A DNA stretch of 64,000 bases from Lamellibrachia satsuma (lineage: Eukaryota; Annelida; Polychaeta; Sabellida; Siboglinidae), in the NCBI GenBank assembly GCA_033239005.1, contig BSQZ01000009.1, positions 1,373,752 to 1,437,751 of the forward strand, given 5' to 3'. The number at the start of each line of letters is the position of its first letter. The stretch's first letter is position 1. The position numbers and the translations under genes were made by a program. Positions 32,134-43,704 of the stretch are shown in pieces. The notes beneath the pieces were generated by a model. It was given only the letters and a program-made list of their open reading frames with translations. It was not told the origin of the DNA and searched no databases.

Positions 32134-35100
32134 CATTATCACGCTACAACACATACAAACATACGCACAATCAACATGAAACATTTTTAAATGATGCATA
32201 TGAGGTATACAAGATATAATGTATCAAGAAATCACCTGACGCATATCATGCTGCACAGTTCACATAAGCAAACTATGAACACTAAATGACATCGGATGAA
32301 TCATTTCTACAGTATTTGGGTGGCTTACAGAACAACTTTTTAAATAATATCTTAGATGATAATACAAATCAGACTAATGAATTAAATGAATTAAAACCCA
32401 TACGTCTATCCTCATATTTTGATTCGGATGCATTTGATGCTTTGTGTAAAAAGAACAAAAATTGCTTCAGCATAATAAGCTCTAATATACAATCTATTAA
32501 TGCCAAATTTAGCGAATTAGAGGCATTCGTAGAGGAATTAAAAACTGAAAATATTCAACTTAGTGTTATATGCCTACAAGAGAGTTGTATATCTAAAAAT
32601 GATGATTTCTCACACATACAGCTGGAAGGATACAATTGCATTACACAGGGAAAAACATCCAGTAAAAAGGGAGGACTAATCATATACGTTGACTCAAAAT
32701 ATACATACGAAGTGATTCAAAATCTAAACAACTATGAACTTTGGGAAGGGCTTATTATTAAAGTAAGTGAAGGTGGTTTGACCAAACCAGCAATAATAGG
32801 AAATATTTACAGGCCTCCAAGGAATCTAATTGATAACCTGAAACAGTTTATAACAGAATTTTCACTACTGCTATCATCCCTAGACCAAATACAACACAAT
32901 GTAATCTTTGCCGGTGATTATAACATAAACCTGCTAAAGTTAAATGAAGATGAACTGATCAGTGATTTCTTTGATCTTCTTACATCACATAGTATGTATC
33001 CCCAAATTACACTACCAACTAGATTTTCAGAAAAACACGGTACACTAATAGATAATCTTTTCTGTAAATTAACAAAAACAATTCTAGAGAGCAGAGCAGG
33101 TATACTCATAAAACAATTCTCAGATCACCAACCCTATTTTATCTTTATGGACACAACACAAAACAAACAATTAAATCCTAAAACAACTAAGATACACATG
33201 GAAACTAATGAAGCCTTATTAAAAGTTAAACATGACATTCATGCAGCAGACATTTATAGCAAAATGGATAAGAGTCCTAATGCTGATACAAATTCCAATT
33301 ATAACCTTATAGATCAAATAATAGAAACGACTAAAAATAAACACATACAAACCAAAGTTGTCAAATTCCACAAATACAGACATAAAAAATCAAACTGGAT
33401 AACGAAAGGTATATTAAGATCATTTAAATATAGAGATAAATTATACAAACAACTGAAGATGTTAGATCCTGATTGTGCACAATATACCACAAGTTGCACT
33501 AATCTAAAAACATACAACGTAATACTTAAGAAGAACATTCGTGAAGCAAAGAGATTACACTATGTACAACTTTTCGACAAATACAAATTTAATGCAGCAA
33601 ATACATGGAAAGCAATTAATGAAATTATTTCAAGACACAAATCTAGTACGCAATTTCCAACATACTTTAAACAAAATAACAAGACATATACTAATAAGAT
33701 TGACATAGCTAATGAATTTAATCATATCTTTACGGAAACAGGCCCTAATCTTGCGGAAAACATACAATGTACAACTGCAAATAATATCACTAAATTTCTC
33801 AAAAACAAGAATACAAATTGTTTCAGATTCACAGAAATACAAGAGGAATCCGTATCACAAATAATCAATAACCTTCCAAATAAAAATAGCTATGGTTGTG
33901 ATGGAATATCCAGCAAATTATTAAAACTTATTGAACCAGACATAGTGAAACCTTTAACATTATTAATAAATCAAGTGCTGAACACAGGACAATTTCCTGA
34001 CAAACTTAAAGTAGCAAAAGTTATTCCTATATTTAAGAAAAATGATCCCACATTATTCACAAATTATAGACCAATATCCCTTTTGCCTGTTATTTCAAAA
34101 GTATTGGAAAGAATTATGAATAACCAATTACTCATGTATTTTACTAATACAAAACTACTGTCTGATAGTCAATATGGATTCAGACCCCACCATTCAACTG
34201 AATATGCAGCTCTAGAAATAGTCGATAGGATCACTACACACTTGGATAACAACCAATTACCCATCAGTATATTTCTTGATTTATCGAAAGCATTTGATAC
34301 ACTTGACCACACAATCCTCTTAAAAAAATTAGAACATTATGGGTTGGAACCATCAGCATTACAATTACTAAAGAGTTACTTAACAAACCGTGAGCAATTT
34401 GTAAAAATTGATGACATAAAATCAAATGTCTTACCTATAAACACGGGAGTCCCACAAGGCTCAATACTAGGTCCTCTGTTATTCATTATATATATTAACG
34501 ATTTCTCACAAGCCAGTAATGTATTTAAATTCATTACATATGCCGATGATACTTCTCTAGTAAGTACACTCGGGTCTTTTACAAATGGTACAAACAATCC
34601 AAATACTGAACATATGATAAATACAGAACTACACAACATAGCAGAATGGTTAAAATTAAATAAATTAACATTAAATATCAACAAAACTAAATATATGATT
34701 TTTCAAATGCCAAACAAAAAGGTAACAGTACCAACACTAACAATAGATGGTGTAAACATTGAAAGAGTCCAACATTTCAACTTCTTAGGTTTAATATTAG
34801 ACACACATTTAAATTGGAATAAACACATTGAGAAAATAGCAAATAAGTGTTCTAGGACAATCGGAATTATAAACAAATTGAAGCATGTCTTACCAAAAAG
34901 TATCAGAATTATACTGTATAATTCATTAATATTACCCCACATAAATTACTGCCTAATGATTTGGGGCTATCAGTGTAATAGGATAATAAAATTACAGAAG
35001 AAAGTAATTAGAATAATATCTGTAACCAAATATAACTCACATACGGAACCATTATTTAAAAGCCTCTCTGTTCTAAAGGTTGAAGACTTACTTAAAGTAC

Positions 35101-35658
35101 AGATACTACGATTTTATTATAAATTCATACACAAACAATTACCAGCATACTTACAAAGCTGGCCGATAAACCAGAATACACACATACATAATCATTTCAC
35201 GCGTAAACACAACAAAATACACACATTTAGAACACAACACGAATTTGCAAAAAAGTGTCTGAAATATAATTTACTACATATCATCAACAATACTCCAGAC
35301 ATTTTAAAAGATAAGGTGACCACACACAGCTTACAGGGATATATATCTTATGCTAAAAAAATTATTATAAAAAGCTATGTATGCATATGCACCGAAGTTA
35401 ACTGCTACACTTGCACGCATGGTCAATAATAAATAATTAATCTAGCTGTACGTGTTAACGTTAATCTACACAAGCGGAAATATACAATAAATTCAATGAA
35501 AACGTACCAAGGTGGCTCCTATGAGAGCGACTTTTTTAGTCTTAATAGGAGTCTCCCAAATCCACGTTGTACTAAATATATTAATTATTAGGAATTACAG
35601 TTACTGTAATACTATGTACAAATGGATAAATAAACGATTTTGTCTGTCTGTCTGTCTA
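32134..35658 (+). mobile_element. Young non-LTR retrotransposon with intact ORF2
   Basis: Inserted in the opposite direction within the RT gene of the CR1-like LINE. The 5' edge is near 32134, where CR1 homology stops. It carries a 1047-codon intact EN-RT ORF and ends in a TGTCTGTCTGTC tail at 35641-35658, the short 3' microsatellite used by several Jockey- and CR1-group families. There is no ORF1, so it is 5'-truncated or the family lacks one. The coding region is AT-rich, unlike its surroundings. Target duplications were not found. Confidence 0.88.
32286..35429 (+). CDS. Endonuclease-reverse transcriptase (LINE ORF2), intact
   Basis: A single uninterrupted frame of 1047 residues. The N-terminal third is an apurinic-type endonuclease: IISSNIQSINAKFSELEAF near residue 60, CLQES near 97, GDYNINLL near 209 and SDHQPYF near 279. 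The middle is the reverse transcriptase: GCDGISSKLL, NYRPISLLPVISKVLER, YGFRPHHSTEYAAL, FLDLSKAFDTLDHTIL (first Asp), GVPQGSILGPLLFIIYIND and the active-site FITYADDTS near residue 750. The C-terminal part has LGLILDTHLNWNKHI and IWGYQC, as in Jockey/CR1-group LINEs. It nicks DNA and copies its own RNA at the nick. All key residues I can place are present and no stop or frameshift occurs, so it could be functional if transcribed. The start ATG at 32286 is the first in frame and is not verified. Exact clade (CR1, Daphne, Crack or relatives) is not resolved. Confidence 0.93.
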   Translation: MTSDESFLQYLGGLQNNFLNNILDDNTNQTNELNELKPIRLSSYFDSDAFDALCKKNKNCFSIISSNIQSINAKFSELEAFVEELKTENIQLSVICLQESCISKNDDFSHIQLEGYNCITQGKTSSKKGGLIIYVDSKYTYEVIQNLNNYELWEGLIIKVSEGGLTKPAIIGNIYRPPRNLIDNLKQFITEFSLLLSSLDQIQHNVIFAGDYNINLLKLNEDELISDFFDLLTSHSMYPQITLPTRFSEKHGTLIDNLFCKLTKTILESRAGILIKQFSDHQPYFIFMDTTQNKQLNPKTTKIHMETNEALLKVKHDIHAADIYSKMDKSPNADTNSNYNLIDQIIETTKNKHIQTKVVKFHKYRHKKSNWITKGILRSFKYRDKLYKQLKMLDPDCAQYTTSCTNLKTYNVILKKNIREAKRLHYVQLFDKYKFNAANTWKAINEIISRHKSSTQFPTYFKQNNKTYTNKIDIANEFNHIFTETGPNLAENIQCTTANNITKFLKNKNTNCFRFTEIQEESVSQIINNLPNKNSYGCDGISSKLLKLIEPDIVKPLTLLINQVLNTGQFPDKLKVAKVIPIFKKNDPTLFTNYRPISLLPVISKVLERIMNNQLLMYFTNTKLLSDSQYGFRPHHSTEYAALEIVDRITTHLDNNQLPISIFLDLSKAFDTLDHTILLKKLEHYGLEPSALQLLKSYLTNREQFVKIDDIKSNVLPINTGVPQGSILGPLLFIIYINDFSQASNVFKFITYADDTSLVSTLGSFTNGTNNPNTEHMINTELHNIAEWLKLNKLTLNINKTKYMIFQMPNKKVTVPTLTIDGVNIERVQHFNFLGLILDTHLNWNKHIEKIANKCSRTIGIINKLKHVLPKSIRIILYNSLILPHINYCLMIWGYQCNRIIKLQKKVIRIISVTKYNSHTEPLFKSLSVLKVEDLLKVQILRFYYKFIHKQLPAYLQSWPINQNTHIHNHFTRKHNKIHTFRTQHEFAKKCLKYNLLHIINNTPDILKDKVTTHSLQGYISYAKKIIIKSYVCICTEVNCYTCTHGQ

Positions 35659-35689
35659 AGTAGTAATCTTATCTAGATACATTAAAAGA

Positions 35690-37010
35690 TTTATTATTAA
35701 TTAGTTTTAATTAGGTTATGTATCTTTAGATATTCTACAACCGCATCTCTGATGATTGATTCCATCATTTTTTTATATATGTGATGTTAAACTTACTGGT
35801 CTATAATTTCCAGGTTGGGATTTACTACCCTTATATAATGGGGTCACGTTGGCCCACTTCCAGTCTTCCGGTACTTCCCCCTCTGCTAAGCTCTCTGTGA
35901 AAATCTCACTCAGTGGGGATGCAATAGCGGGGGCCACTTCTCTGAGTATTGTTGAATTTAACTTGTCCACTCCAGGTTTTTTTAGGTGCGTCATTTTCTT
36001 CAATACTACGTCAGGGGTGAACTTGACATGTTGTAATGCCTCCCCCTCCATGGTCTTTTTAAATACTTTAACTGGTTCAGACAAGCCCTTAACATCTTTA
36101 TCAGTAAACACTGAGGTGAAGAAGTCATTTAGTACATTCTCTGTTTCAAATGTGTCCGTGATCACATTTCCTTCGTTATCAACAAACGTTATCAACAAAC
36201 GAGCCGACGCTGTCTTTTGTACTAGGTTTTCGACCTAGTGTACGCAAAGAATGACTTTGGATCTTTCTTTATATTGCCTTCTACCTTTTTCTCAAATTCC
36301 CGTTTTCCTTTTCTACCTCATTTCGGGTTCTATTCAGTTGCCTCTTATATGCTTCATACATAAGATACTCTCCAGTCTCTCTCTCCATATCTCTGACATA
36401 TGTGGTACTTTTCTCCTTGCTAATTCTGCTCTTTTTATTTATCATCCATCGGGGTTTCCTCTTCCTTGTTGCCAGAGGGATAAACTGTCGCATATATTGA
36501 AGGTGTCAAATGTTGTGCTTTCTTCTGCATCTTGAAATGCTCGTTCCCAGTCATACTTCTCTAAGAATGTTTTCATTCCATTATAGTCCGCTTTCTTAAA
36601 GCCATAGTAGGTCTCTCTACATTCTTTTGTCTATACAGATGATACAATGTCACATATCACAATGCTGTGGTCACTGAATGGTTCTGCTATTCTAATACTG
36701 TCGACCATATATGGTTTGGAGAAAAAACGTCTAGTGCATTCTCACCTCTGGTACCATTATGAACATGTGTTAGGAAAAGGTTTTGTGTGAGGTCCATGAA
36801 TCACCTTCCCTCAGCTTCCGCCTGCAGCCGGGTCTAGTCAATAGTTCTGTAGTTAAAATCACCTACTATTACTACACTGTCGCATAATGTACACGTTGTA
36901 CGTAGTAGTTCATGGAGTGCTAGTTCACTTTCTATTTCTGCAGACGTGCTGTGATAACAATCCCCTAGTAGTAGGGACCCTGTATCTGTAATAATGCTAC
37001 ACCAGATTGT
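35690..37010 (-). pseudogene. CR1-like ORF2, endonuclease and RT first half
   Basis: On the minus strand, fragments of the endonuclease read DSVVIVGDFNYRTID and later NHSVTTAL in place of the usual SDHxxV motif. After a linker comes FVDNEGNVITDTFETENVLN, LKKPGVDKLNSTILREVA, then VPEDWKWANVTPLYK and GNYRPVSLTSHI, the RT blocks before the catalytic Asp. Several stops interrupt the endonuclease part. The text runs on to about 35690 and ends at the nested insertion. Confidence 0.82.
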
Positions 37011-37017
37011 ATCTGTG

Positions 37018-37822
37018 TTATATGTTCATGTAAGTTCCCCACATTGGATAATGCGTGCCCTGCTTCTTGGTGTCCTTGGGCCCTACAATGTGGACCCTTT
37101 TGATGAATAAGTTTGTTTCACCTTCTCCCGCCTCCCGCTCTCTTTTCGTCTGGTCCGCACTGATGAACACATGTTTCCATTCCTCTTTTTCTCGCAGGTT
37201 CTTTGCTACCATTAGCACTTTCCTTCTCATGCTGGTTATTGAGTGTTACAACCATAATTCTGTCCTATCATCTGCTTTTGTTTTTGGGATTCTAGTTGCT
37301 GATATTACTTCCACTTCCGTCTGATTCAGCACATCATGAATCAAATGTTCCACTAGATCTATGTCGTTTTCCCATCTACCTTCCTTGTCTATTTCATCCA
37401 GATTTCTGGTGACCCCATTTAAGCACTTTGACTCCTTTTCTCTAAGTGCAAGTACCTCTTTACGTACAATTTGACAGACTTTTGTTTATGTGTTCCTCTC
37501 ATTTCTGATATTTCATCGACTTTAATTGTAAGTTGATCTACCTTTGATTCTAATTCATCGTGTTTATTTTTAAGCCCTTGCACAAGTTTTAACAATTCAA
37601 TTGCTTTAGAATTGCATGCTTTACAAAACCAATGCAGTTTTTTCCGTGATTATCGATAAATTCACATTCCGCCTCCGTGACACCTTCACATTCACTATGA
37701 AACCATATCCCGCAGTATTCGCATTTAAGATTCTTGTCATACGTTGCCACATTTCTTTTACATAACCCACACTTCACTTTTTTCTGTAGCTGTGCTCCAC
37801 TATTTCCTCCCGTTGGTGGCAT
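37018..37822 (-). pseudogene. CR1-like ORF1: PHD-type finger plus coiled coil
   Basis: Starts MPPTGGNSGAQL at 37822. A PHD-like zinc motif follows: CGLCKRN, CEYCGIWFHSEC, then FC/KAC after a frame change. Next is a coiled coil (LKNKHDELESKVDQLTIKVD) and an RNA-binding-like tail with KNLREKEEWKHVFISADQT. PHD-bearing ORF1 proteins are known in CR1-group LINEs, where they are thought to bind element RNA. At least two frameshifts are present. Confidence 0.78.
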
Positions 37823-38030
37823 TCTCTGGATTCCGGGCTACTTATTAAAGAACAATTCCTACTACCTAACTCGGAGTGCAGGTGTACTCCCATGGAGTGT
37901 ATAGTTTCCAAGACGAGGTGATGTGCTGTGAAAGTAGGATGGTTACCCCAGGGCGCGACTGGGAAAGTACGTCTTGGGGAAAGCATGTTAGTGTATAGTT
38001 TAATGTGTTTGACCTGTCTTATTATACTAG

Positions 38031-38647
<617 letters not shown>

Positions 38648-38660
38648 GGGGCTCGTCCGG
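38648..38660 (+). promoter_or_regulatory. Primer-binding-like site, tRNA-Pro type
   Basis: GGGGCTCGTCCGG matches 13 bases of the tRNA-Pro primer-binding sequence used by many retroelements (core GGGGCTCGTCC). It lies four bases after a CA that could end the LTR, and about 1.3 kb before the gag remains. Confidence 0.55.
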
Positions 38661-38940
38661 CCATCGAGTCTTCGGAGGGGAAACATAATAAAACCTTTAC
38701 ACTCAACGCTGTGAATGGCTGGTGGCACCAGTGACATGTTAACAAAGGACAGCTTTTGAAATTGGCTGTGCTTTGACGTAATAAAGTACGAACGTGTTTC
38801 TGTGGCTAGTGATGAAAGCTGCATCTATTCCATAATGCTGTAGTGATGGGTAGTTTACATGGCCCTTGTCTTTTCTGCCTAGATGTTGTTTTGGTCTCTC
38901 GCTTCCCCCCCCCCCCCCCGCTGCCCCCATCTCGCTCCCT

Positions 38941-39051
<111 letters not shown>

Positions 39052-39152
39052 CGCTAGAGTCGGTTGACTTGTTTATTCAGCAGTCAGGAACCATGGATAA
39101 TTGACATAAGTGGAAACTTTAGTACTTGGAAGGTTAGGTTGTAATGATGTAA

Positions 39153-39821
39153 AGCCCCTTTCACAATGAGTAGTTAGTCCGGAATAAGCCGAGTTATGCC
39201 GGAAGAAAAACACTGTGAACGCTGTTTAGTCCGGATTAGCTATTCCGCTAAAATACTCGGGTTAGTGTTTCGGGAGAAAAGTTATCCCGGCATAACTGCA
39301 ATGTGAAAGGGAGAAGCTTCTTAGTTCGACGCTAGGTAGCGCTGTGTAAGTTGAGATCTCGCGCGAATTCGGAAGCGTCCTATACCTTGGTTTCTTCTAC
39401 GACAACAACAAGTTCGAGTTCTAGTATTATCATTATGGCGAGTCTCGAATGGAAATCTACCAAACAACTGATATGGTCTTTGTATTGTGCTTCCGCTATC
39501 TCGAACGTAGTTTGCCACTCAACCTATCGCAGAACATTCTCAAGAAATGAAACTGAATTAAAAACTGCGTGAACACGACAAAAAGAGACAATAAACATAC
39601 CGCTCATTAGCCTCCACTTTGCGAAAATGTTACCGTTATACCATCACGAGATTATACAACTTCGCCATCTAGCGACTATTCTCGTTGAATATGGCGGCTA
39701 TTCCGCTAGTCCGCTAATCCGAAATAACTTTTCACTGTGATAGTAATTGCTTATCACGCGGTAAAATTCCTCTCGCTATTTCGGATTAGTTAATCCGAAA
39801 CAACTCACTGTGAAAGGGGCT
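39153..39821. mobile_element. PIF/Harbinger-like MITE, 669 bp
   Basis: The left end AGCCCCTTTCACAATGAGT and the right end ACTCACTGTGAAAGGGGCT are inverted repeats with one mismatch, flanked by TAA on both sides (39150-39152 and 39822-39824). A 3-bp TWA duplication is the Harbinger hallmark. Subterminal TCCGGATTAGC/TTCGGATTAGT words occur in inverted orientation. A short frame (IIMASLEWKSTKQLIWSL, from 39433) resembles the start of a small protein but no transposase is present. Confidence 0.87.
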
Positions 39822-39989
39822 TAAGATATTGTTTACCTCGTTTTATTTGCCAGTTAGGCGTTGGGCGTATAGAAGTATCATGCGATTATCTTGTGTTGTT
39901 CTTTACTACGGCAACTCTGAAATCTTACAGGAATTTTCTGGTTTAATCTTGTAGAAGATTAAGGGGAGTTCTGGAGCATAGATCGCACT

Positions 39990-40450
39990 AATTTTTTGTC
40001 TCGCAGGTCTTGAACTTCAGGCGCTTGTTCGGGAAGAACAGGAGTCAGTCCGAGAATCAGGGCTGGGGAAAAGATAATTATGCAGTTTTTGTAAGTGCTT
40101 TGTTAATGGGGCATATCTTGGAAGTTTATTCCCGTTCTCCGGCATCTGTTGCAAATGAATATACCCAGTTGAAGCAGGCCCTGTTATAGTGGTACTGTTT
40201 AACTGTAGGAGATTTACATAAGAAGAATCTAACGAAACTATGTCGCAATTCTTTGCCCGCATGGAGCATTATTTGCCCCCGTGGACCACATCATAAAAAG
40301 TTATTAAACTTTTGAGGGGTTTAAAGAACTTGTGATGAACAACAGTTCTTGCTTATGTGTCCCCGAGAGGTGTCAATCTTCCTGGGGGAACACAAACCTA
40401 AAGGAAAGGGGGGATTGTCAGAGTTGGCAAAGACCTTTACTGATGCCTTT
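39990..40450 (+). pseudogene. Gmr1-like gag (capsid) remains
   Basis: Broken frames show LELQALVREEQESV, ASVANEYTQLKQALL and then FLLMCPREVSIFL with LSELAKTFTDAF. This is the pattern of gypsy gag proteins related to the SCAN-type capsid fold. Several stops and frame changes interrupt it. Confidence 0.6.
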
Positions 40451-40577
40451 TAGAAAGAGGGAGATTCCTTGAGATCGAATTCGATCTAACCCCGTTCCGG
40501 CACCACGCCAGTCTAGTAAGTTTGAGGAGCGGAAGTGTTCCCAAATTTCCTCTCCGCCCCATTCCAACCCCGCGCAC

Positions 40578-40614
40578 TGGTTTCCTTTGTAAACGGCGTG
40601 GGCACATAGCGCGG
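40578..40614 (+). pseudogene. Decayed CCHC zinc knuckle
   Basis: The frame reads GFLCKRRGHIARNY. Position and spacing fit CX2CX4HX4C, with the first Cys now Gly and the last Cys now Tyr, each explained by one base change. It would not bind zinc. Confidence 0.6.
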
Positions 40615-40781
40615 AATTATACGGTAGGCCTAGTGAGTTGAAATTCCCCGCAGAAAGTGAGGCCCGTTGTGTGAAATTTTGCGGTTGTTCTAGGAAAAGA
40701 TCTTCCTAGCCACCCTTGCTCAGTGGGAAAAGGAGAAGCCATGTTACATTGTGGGTGTAAGATCCCTGTCATCGCTAGTGC

Positions 40782-41006
40782 TTGTGTACGCCACGATTAA
40801 AATGTAACTTACCAGTGATGGATGGATATGTGGGGAAATTCCCTGTTAAGGTGTTACGAGATAGTGTGTGTAACGTGGTGGTAGTTAGGCGCAGCCTAGT
40901 CACCGAGAGTCAGTTAACCGGGAAAACCAGGGCTTTGATGTTGATGGATCAATCTCGCACTGAAGTCCTAACTGCCCGTTGTTTTGTGAAAACCCTGGGG
41001 AAGTAG
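40782..41006 (+). pseudogene. Aspartic protease of the Gmr1-like element
   Basis: The frame includes VKVLRDSVCNVVVVRRSLV. The catalytic motif in this family is D-S/T-G; here it reads D-S-V, so the Gly is lost. The family cuts the Gag-Pol polyprotein during particle maturation. The frame ends early at 41006. Confidence 0.65.
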
Positions 41007-41233
41007 AAGTGTTGTGTTTATCTATACCGGTGTATGACATAGTCATTGCGAATATTGAGGATCTCCATCTTCCTTGTCGCATTGACAGAGAAAACCGTCC
41101 ACATGTAGAAGCAAACGCTTCAGACGTCGCCGTAGTCGTTGAGAATCCAGCTGCCGACGTATAGATAACCGGATGTGGTGTAGAAACCCGAACTCAACAG
41201 AAGCGTCGGGAAAAACCCTGCAAATCGTTTATA

Positions 41234-42420
41234 GTGCCCAATGTAGTCGGCAAGAGTATGTCACCTGAGCTTTTCCTACGGGAACAACAGGGGGATGTTT
41301 TGTTAAGAAAGTGCTTCGTATCAGCCGTTGTTACTAAGGGAAACCTTGTTAATGAGCACACTAGTCAATTTGTAGTTCAAAAGGGGTTGCTGTACCGTAT
41401 GCACCGCAAAGAGAAAGAAAGAAAGTCAGGTAGTGAGGCAACTTGTCGTTTCTCGAGTCCTTCGTAACCAAGTCATGAATTTAGGACATGAAGTTATCGC
41501 TAGACAGGATTCTTCTAAACTTCTACTGGCCGGGGATAATAGATGATATCTACCAGTTCTGCCAGTCGAATGACATTTGTCAGAGAGCCGTTACACGGAG
41601 TTCCCAGTACAGATGATACCTATCGCAAACACCCCTTTTAGGAAAATAGTGATTTATTTGGTGGGTGCCATAACGCCCACAACGGAAAGGGGAAATTTAT
41701 GGATATTAAACCGAGTGGCTTTTGCTACTAGATATCCAGAAGCGATAGCGGTAGCGAATATCGGTACTGAGACGATAGCAGAAGCTTTGTTGAAGATTTT
41801 CTGGCGGGTGGATCTGCCTAAAATAATTTTCAGTAACAACAGAAGTCATTTTGTGTTTACGACCATGGAAGAAGTAGCTAGATTGCTATCCATACATTAG
41901 GTCCAATCGTCCCCCCTCCCATCCCATGACCAACGGATTGGTAGAGAAGAGGAATGGTACCTTGAAACGAATGCTAAGAATTGTGTTCGGAACGACCGAG
42001 GGATTGGAATCGATATTTAGAACCCCTCATGTTTGCTTACCGCGAAGCACTCCAAGAGAGTACGAAATTATCTCCCTTTGAACTACAGTATGGGAGGACA
42101 GTCAAGGGGCCCATGACAATCCTCGGGGAATTCTGGGTAAATGACAGACCCAACGAAGAGTTAATTAAGACTTGCAAAATGGCTAGAGAGCATCTGAGAA
42201 ATTCTCAGGACAGGTATAAAGCTAATTTCGATCGGGAAGCGAAGGTGCGATCCCTAGAGGTAGGAGATAAGGCTATTATTCTACTTCCCACTAACTCAAA
42301 TAAATAATGCAGTGGAAGGGCCCTTATAAGGTAGTAGAAAAGGTGGTGATAAACGATTGTCGCGTAAAGATACGAAATAATCATAGAATGTTCCACATCA
42401 ATATGATGAAAAGTACTATG
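41234..42420 (+). pseudogene. Integrase of the Gmr1-like element
   Basis: The N-terminal region (41234-41590) has LLRKCFVSAVV and LGHEVIAR followed by a broken zinc-binding segment. The core (41577-41900) reads FRKIVIYLVGAIT and PKIIFSNNRSHFV. The two catalytic Asp positions are Tyr and Asn here. The Glu region TNGLVEKRNGTLKR is present at about 41929. The C-terminal part (LEPLMFAYREALQESTKLSP, GRTVKGPMTIL) and a final QWKGPYKVVEKV/MFHINMMK block reach 42420. Several frameshifts break it. Loss of both Asp makes it inactive. Confidence 0.8.
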
Positions 42421-42639
42421 AGAGGAGCGATGATGATGTAATGGCCTTAGTAGCTATTATCGAGGCTCAGCCCGAATGTAAAACTGACGAAGATTGTCCC
42501 AGTAGTGGAAGGGATGAAGGTATCGGGGATGTCCATAGTAATGGCCAATTATCGCCCGCTCAGAAGCGAGGGTTGAGGGATGAGTTTCCATCCACATTTT
42601 CAAGTAAACCCCGGTAGACTGGTCAGTTGTCTCAGTCGA

Positions 42640-43140
42640 TTGCCTGATCCCATAAGATGTAAACCATATCCAAGTTGGAAGTGGTAGAACAAGAGGTTGA
42701 GAAGATGCGAGAAGTGGATGTGATCGAGCCGTCAAGATTACCCTACTCGTCTCCCCAATGTTGGTTAAAAAGAAGGCCGATTCCACGTTTAGGCCGGTCA
42801 TTGATTGCCGCCGTATGAACAAAGTGACGGTTTTCGACGCGGAACCTATACAAAACCTGGAAATTATCTTCGCCAAAGTGGTGCAAAATAAATATCTGTC
42901 AAAATTCGATTTCTGCAAAGGATATTGGTAGATACCTATGAAAAGGGAAGATCGGGAGAAAACCGCATTTTACGCTCTCCGTGGGTTGTTTCATTTCCGC
43001 GTCATGCCATTTGGTTTTGCAAACGCAGGGGCTTCATATGGCCGCATGATGAGAATGGTGCTAGACAGGCTAGACCACGATGACAGTTATGTCGATGACT
43101 GTTCGAAAATGACGTGGGCGGAGCATTGGGCGAAACGACC
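42640..43140 (+). pseudogene. Reverse transcriptase of the Gmr1-like element, truncated
   Basis: Blocks in order, over three frames: VEQEVEKMREVDVIEPS, RPVIDCRRMNKVTVFD, KYLSKFDFCKGYW then a TAG at 42929, IPMKREDREKTAF, HFRVMPFGFANAGASYGRMM, and DSYVDD at about 43082-43099. The active-site YVDD survives. Homology ends within about 40 bases of it, so thumb and RNase H are gone. It follows the integrase C-terminus directly. Confidence 0.82.
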
Positions 43141-43323
43141 TAAGAAAGTGAGTTGGAGTGAGGATTATAGCAGGCCAGTGGTTGATAAGTGTAGACGGGA
43201 CATCAAGGAGCCGGGCCTCCCGGTCTTCCCGCCATGCCTGTGGTAATTTCCGGTCAGTTTGGGTAATTTCCGGCCAGTAGAACACAAGGTAATTGCCAAC
43301 GACTAATTCAGTGCCAAAAGTCT
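43141..43323. other. Junction between gypsy and Polinton remains
   Basis: Holds a short repeat, GGTAATTTCCGG(T/C)CAGT, twice around 43242-43278. Nothing else is recognised. Confidence 0.4.
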
Positions 43324-43704
43324 TTATAAAACGTCCATAGGTATGCCGTTACATCGAAGCAGTAAATAAGCGACGCAGTATTGTCCGCACGCGTTAGATA
43401 GTGGGCTCTGAAATATCTTGTCGTTGTAGGTCCACTCCGAACAGTGTTCGTTCAGAAGCGTGCGGAATGAGGCGTGTAGCGGCGGCAGACCGTACGAACA
43501 AAAGTATTCGCCGTGTTCCTCGTTGCTCACGCAAAGGGTGATCCAATGTTAACCAGGTCGATCGCCGTCGTGAGTATTGCACGCGAATGCGATCGGGTAA
43601 GCGTCTATGGTTGTGGGCAGCCCGTCTTTTGGAACGACTTTGAGGACGATTATTTTAGTCTGCACGTCCCTCGCCAGGAGTCGTGCGATCTCATAAATGT
43701 CCAT
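43324..43704 (-). pseudogene. Polinton adenain-like cysteine protease, copy 1
   Basis: Minus-strand frame from the ATG at 43704. The N-terminal part (IARLLARDVQTK, VVPKDGLPTTID) leads to an HWITL motif with the probable catalytic His, preceded by an in-frame stop, then GEYFCSYGLPPLHASFRTLL, and ends with NACGQYCVAYLLLRCNGIP, which holds the catalytic Cys of adenovirus-type (C5) proteases. The family matures capsid proteins. A frame change lies near 43535. The ATG overlaps the capsid stop as TGATG, so the two genes are tightly coupled. Copy 2 at 50761 ends before the Cys motif. Confidence 0.82.

Larger units (their letters stand above)
31105..37850 (-). mobile_element. CR1-like LINE, split by a younger plus-strand LINE
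   Basis: Read on the minus strand, this shows ORF1 with a PHD-type finger and coiled coil (37822-37018), an endonuclease region (about 37010-36600), the first part of RT (36240-35690), then an interruption, and then the rest of RT and the C-terminus (32133-31110). The two halves join in the expected order around RT, which shows the insertion. Motifs fit CR1/L2-group elements. Confidence 0.85.
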
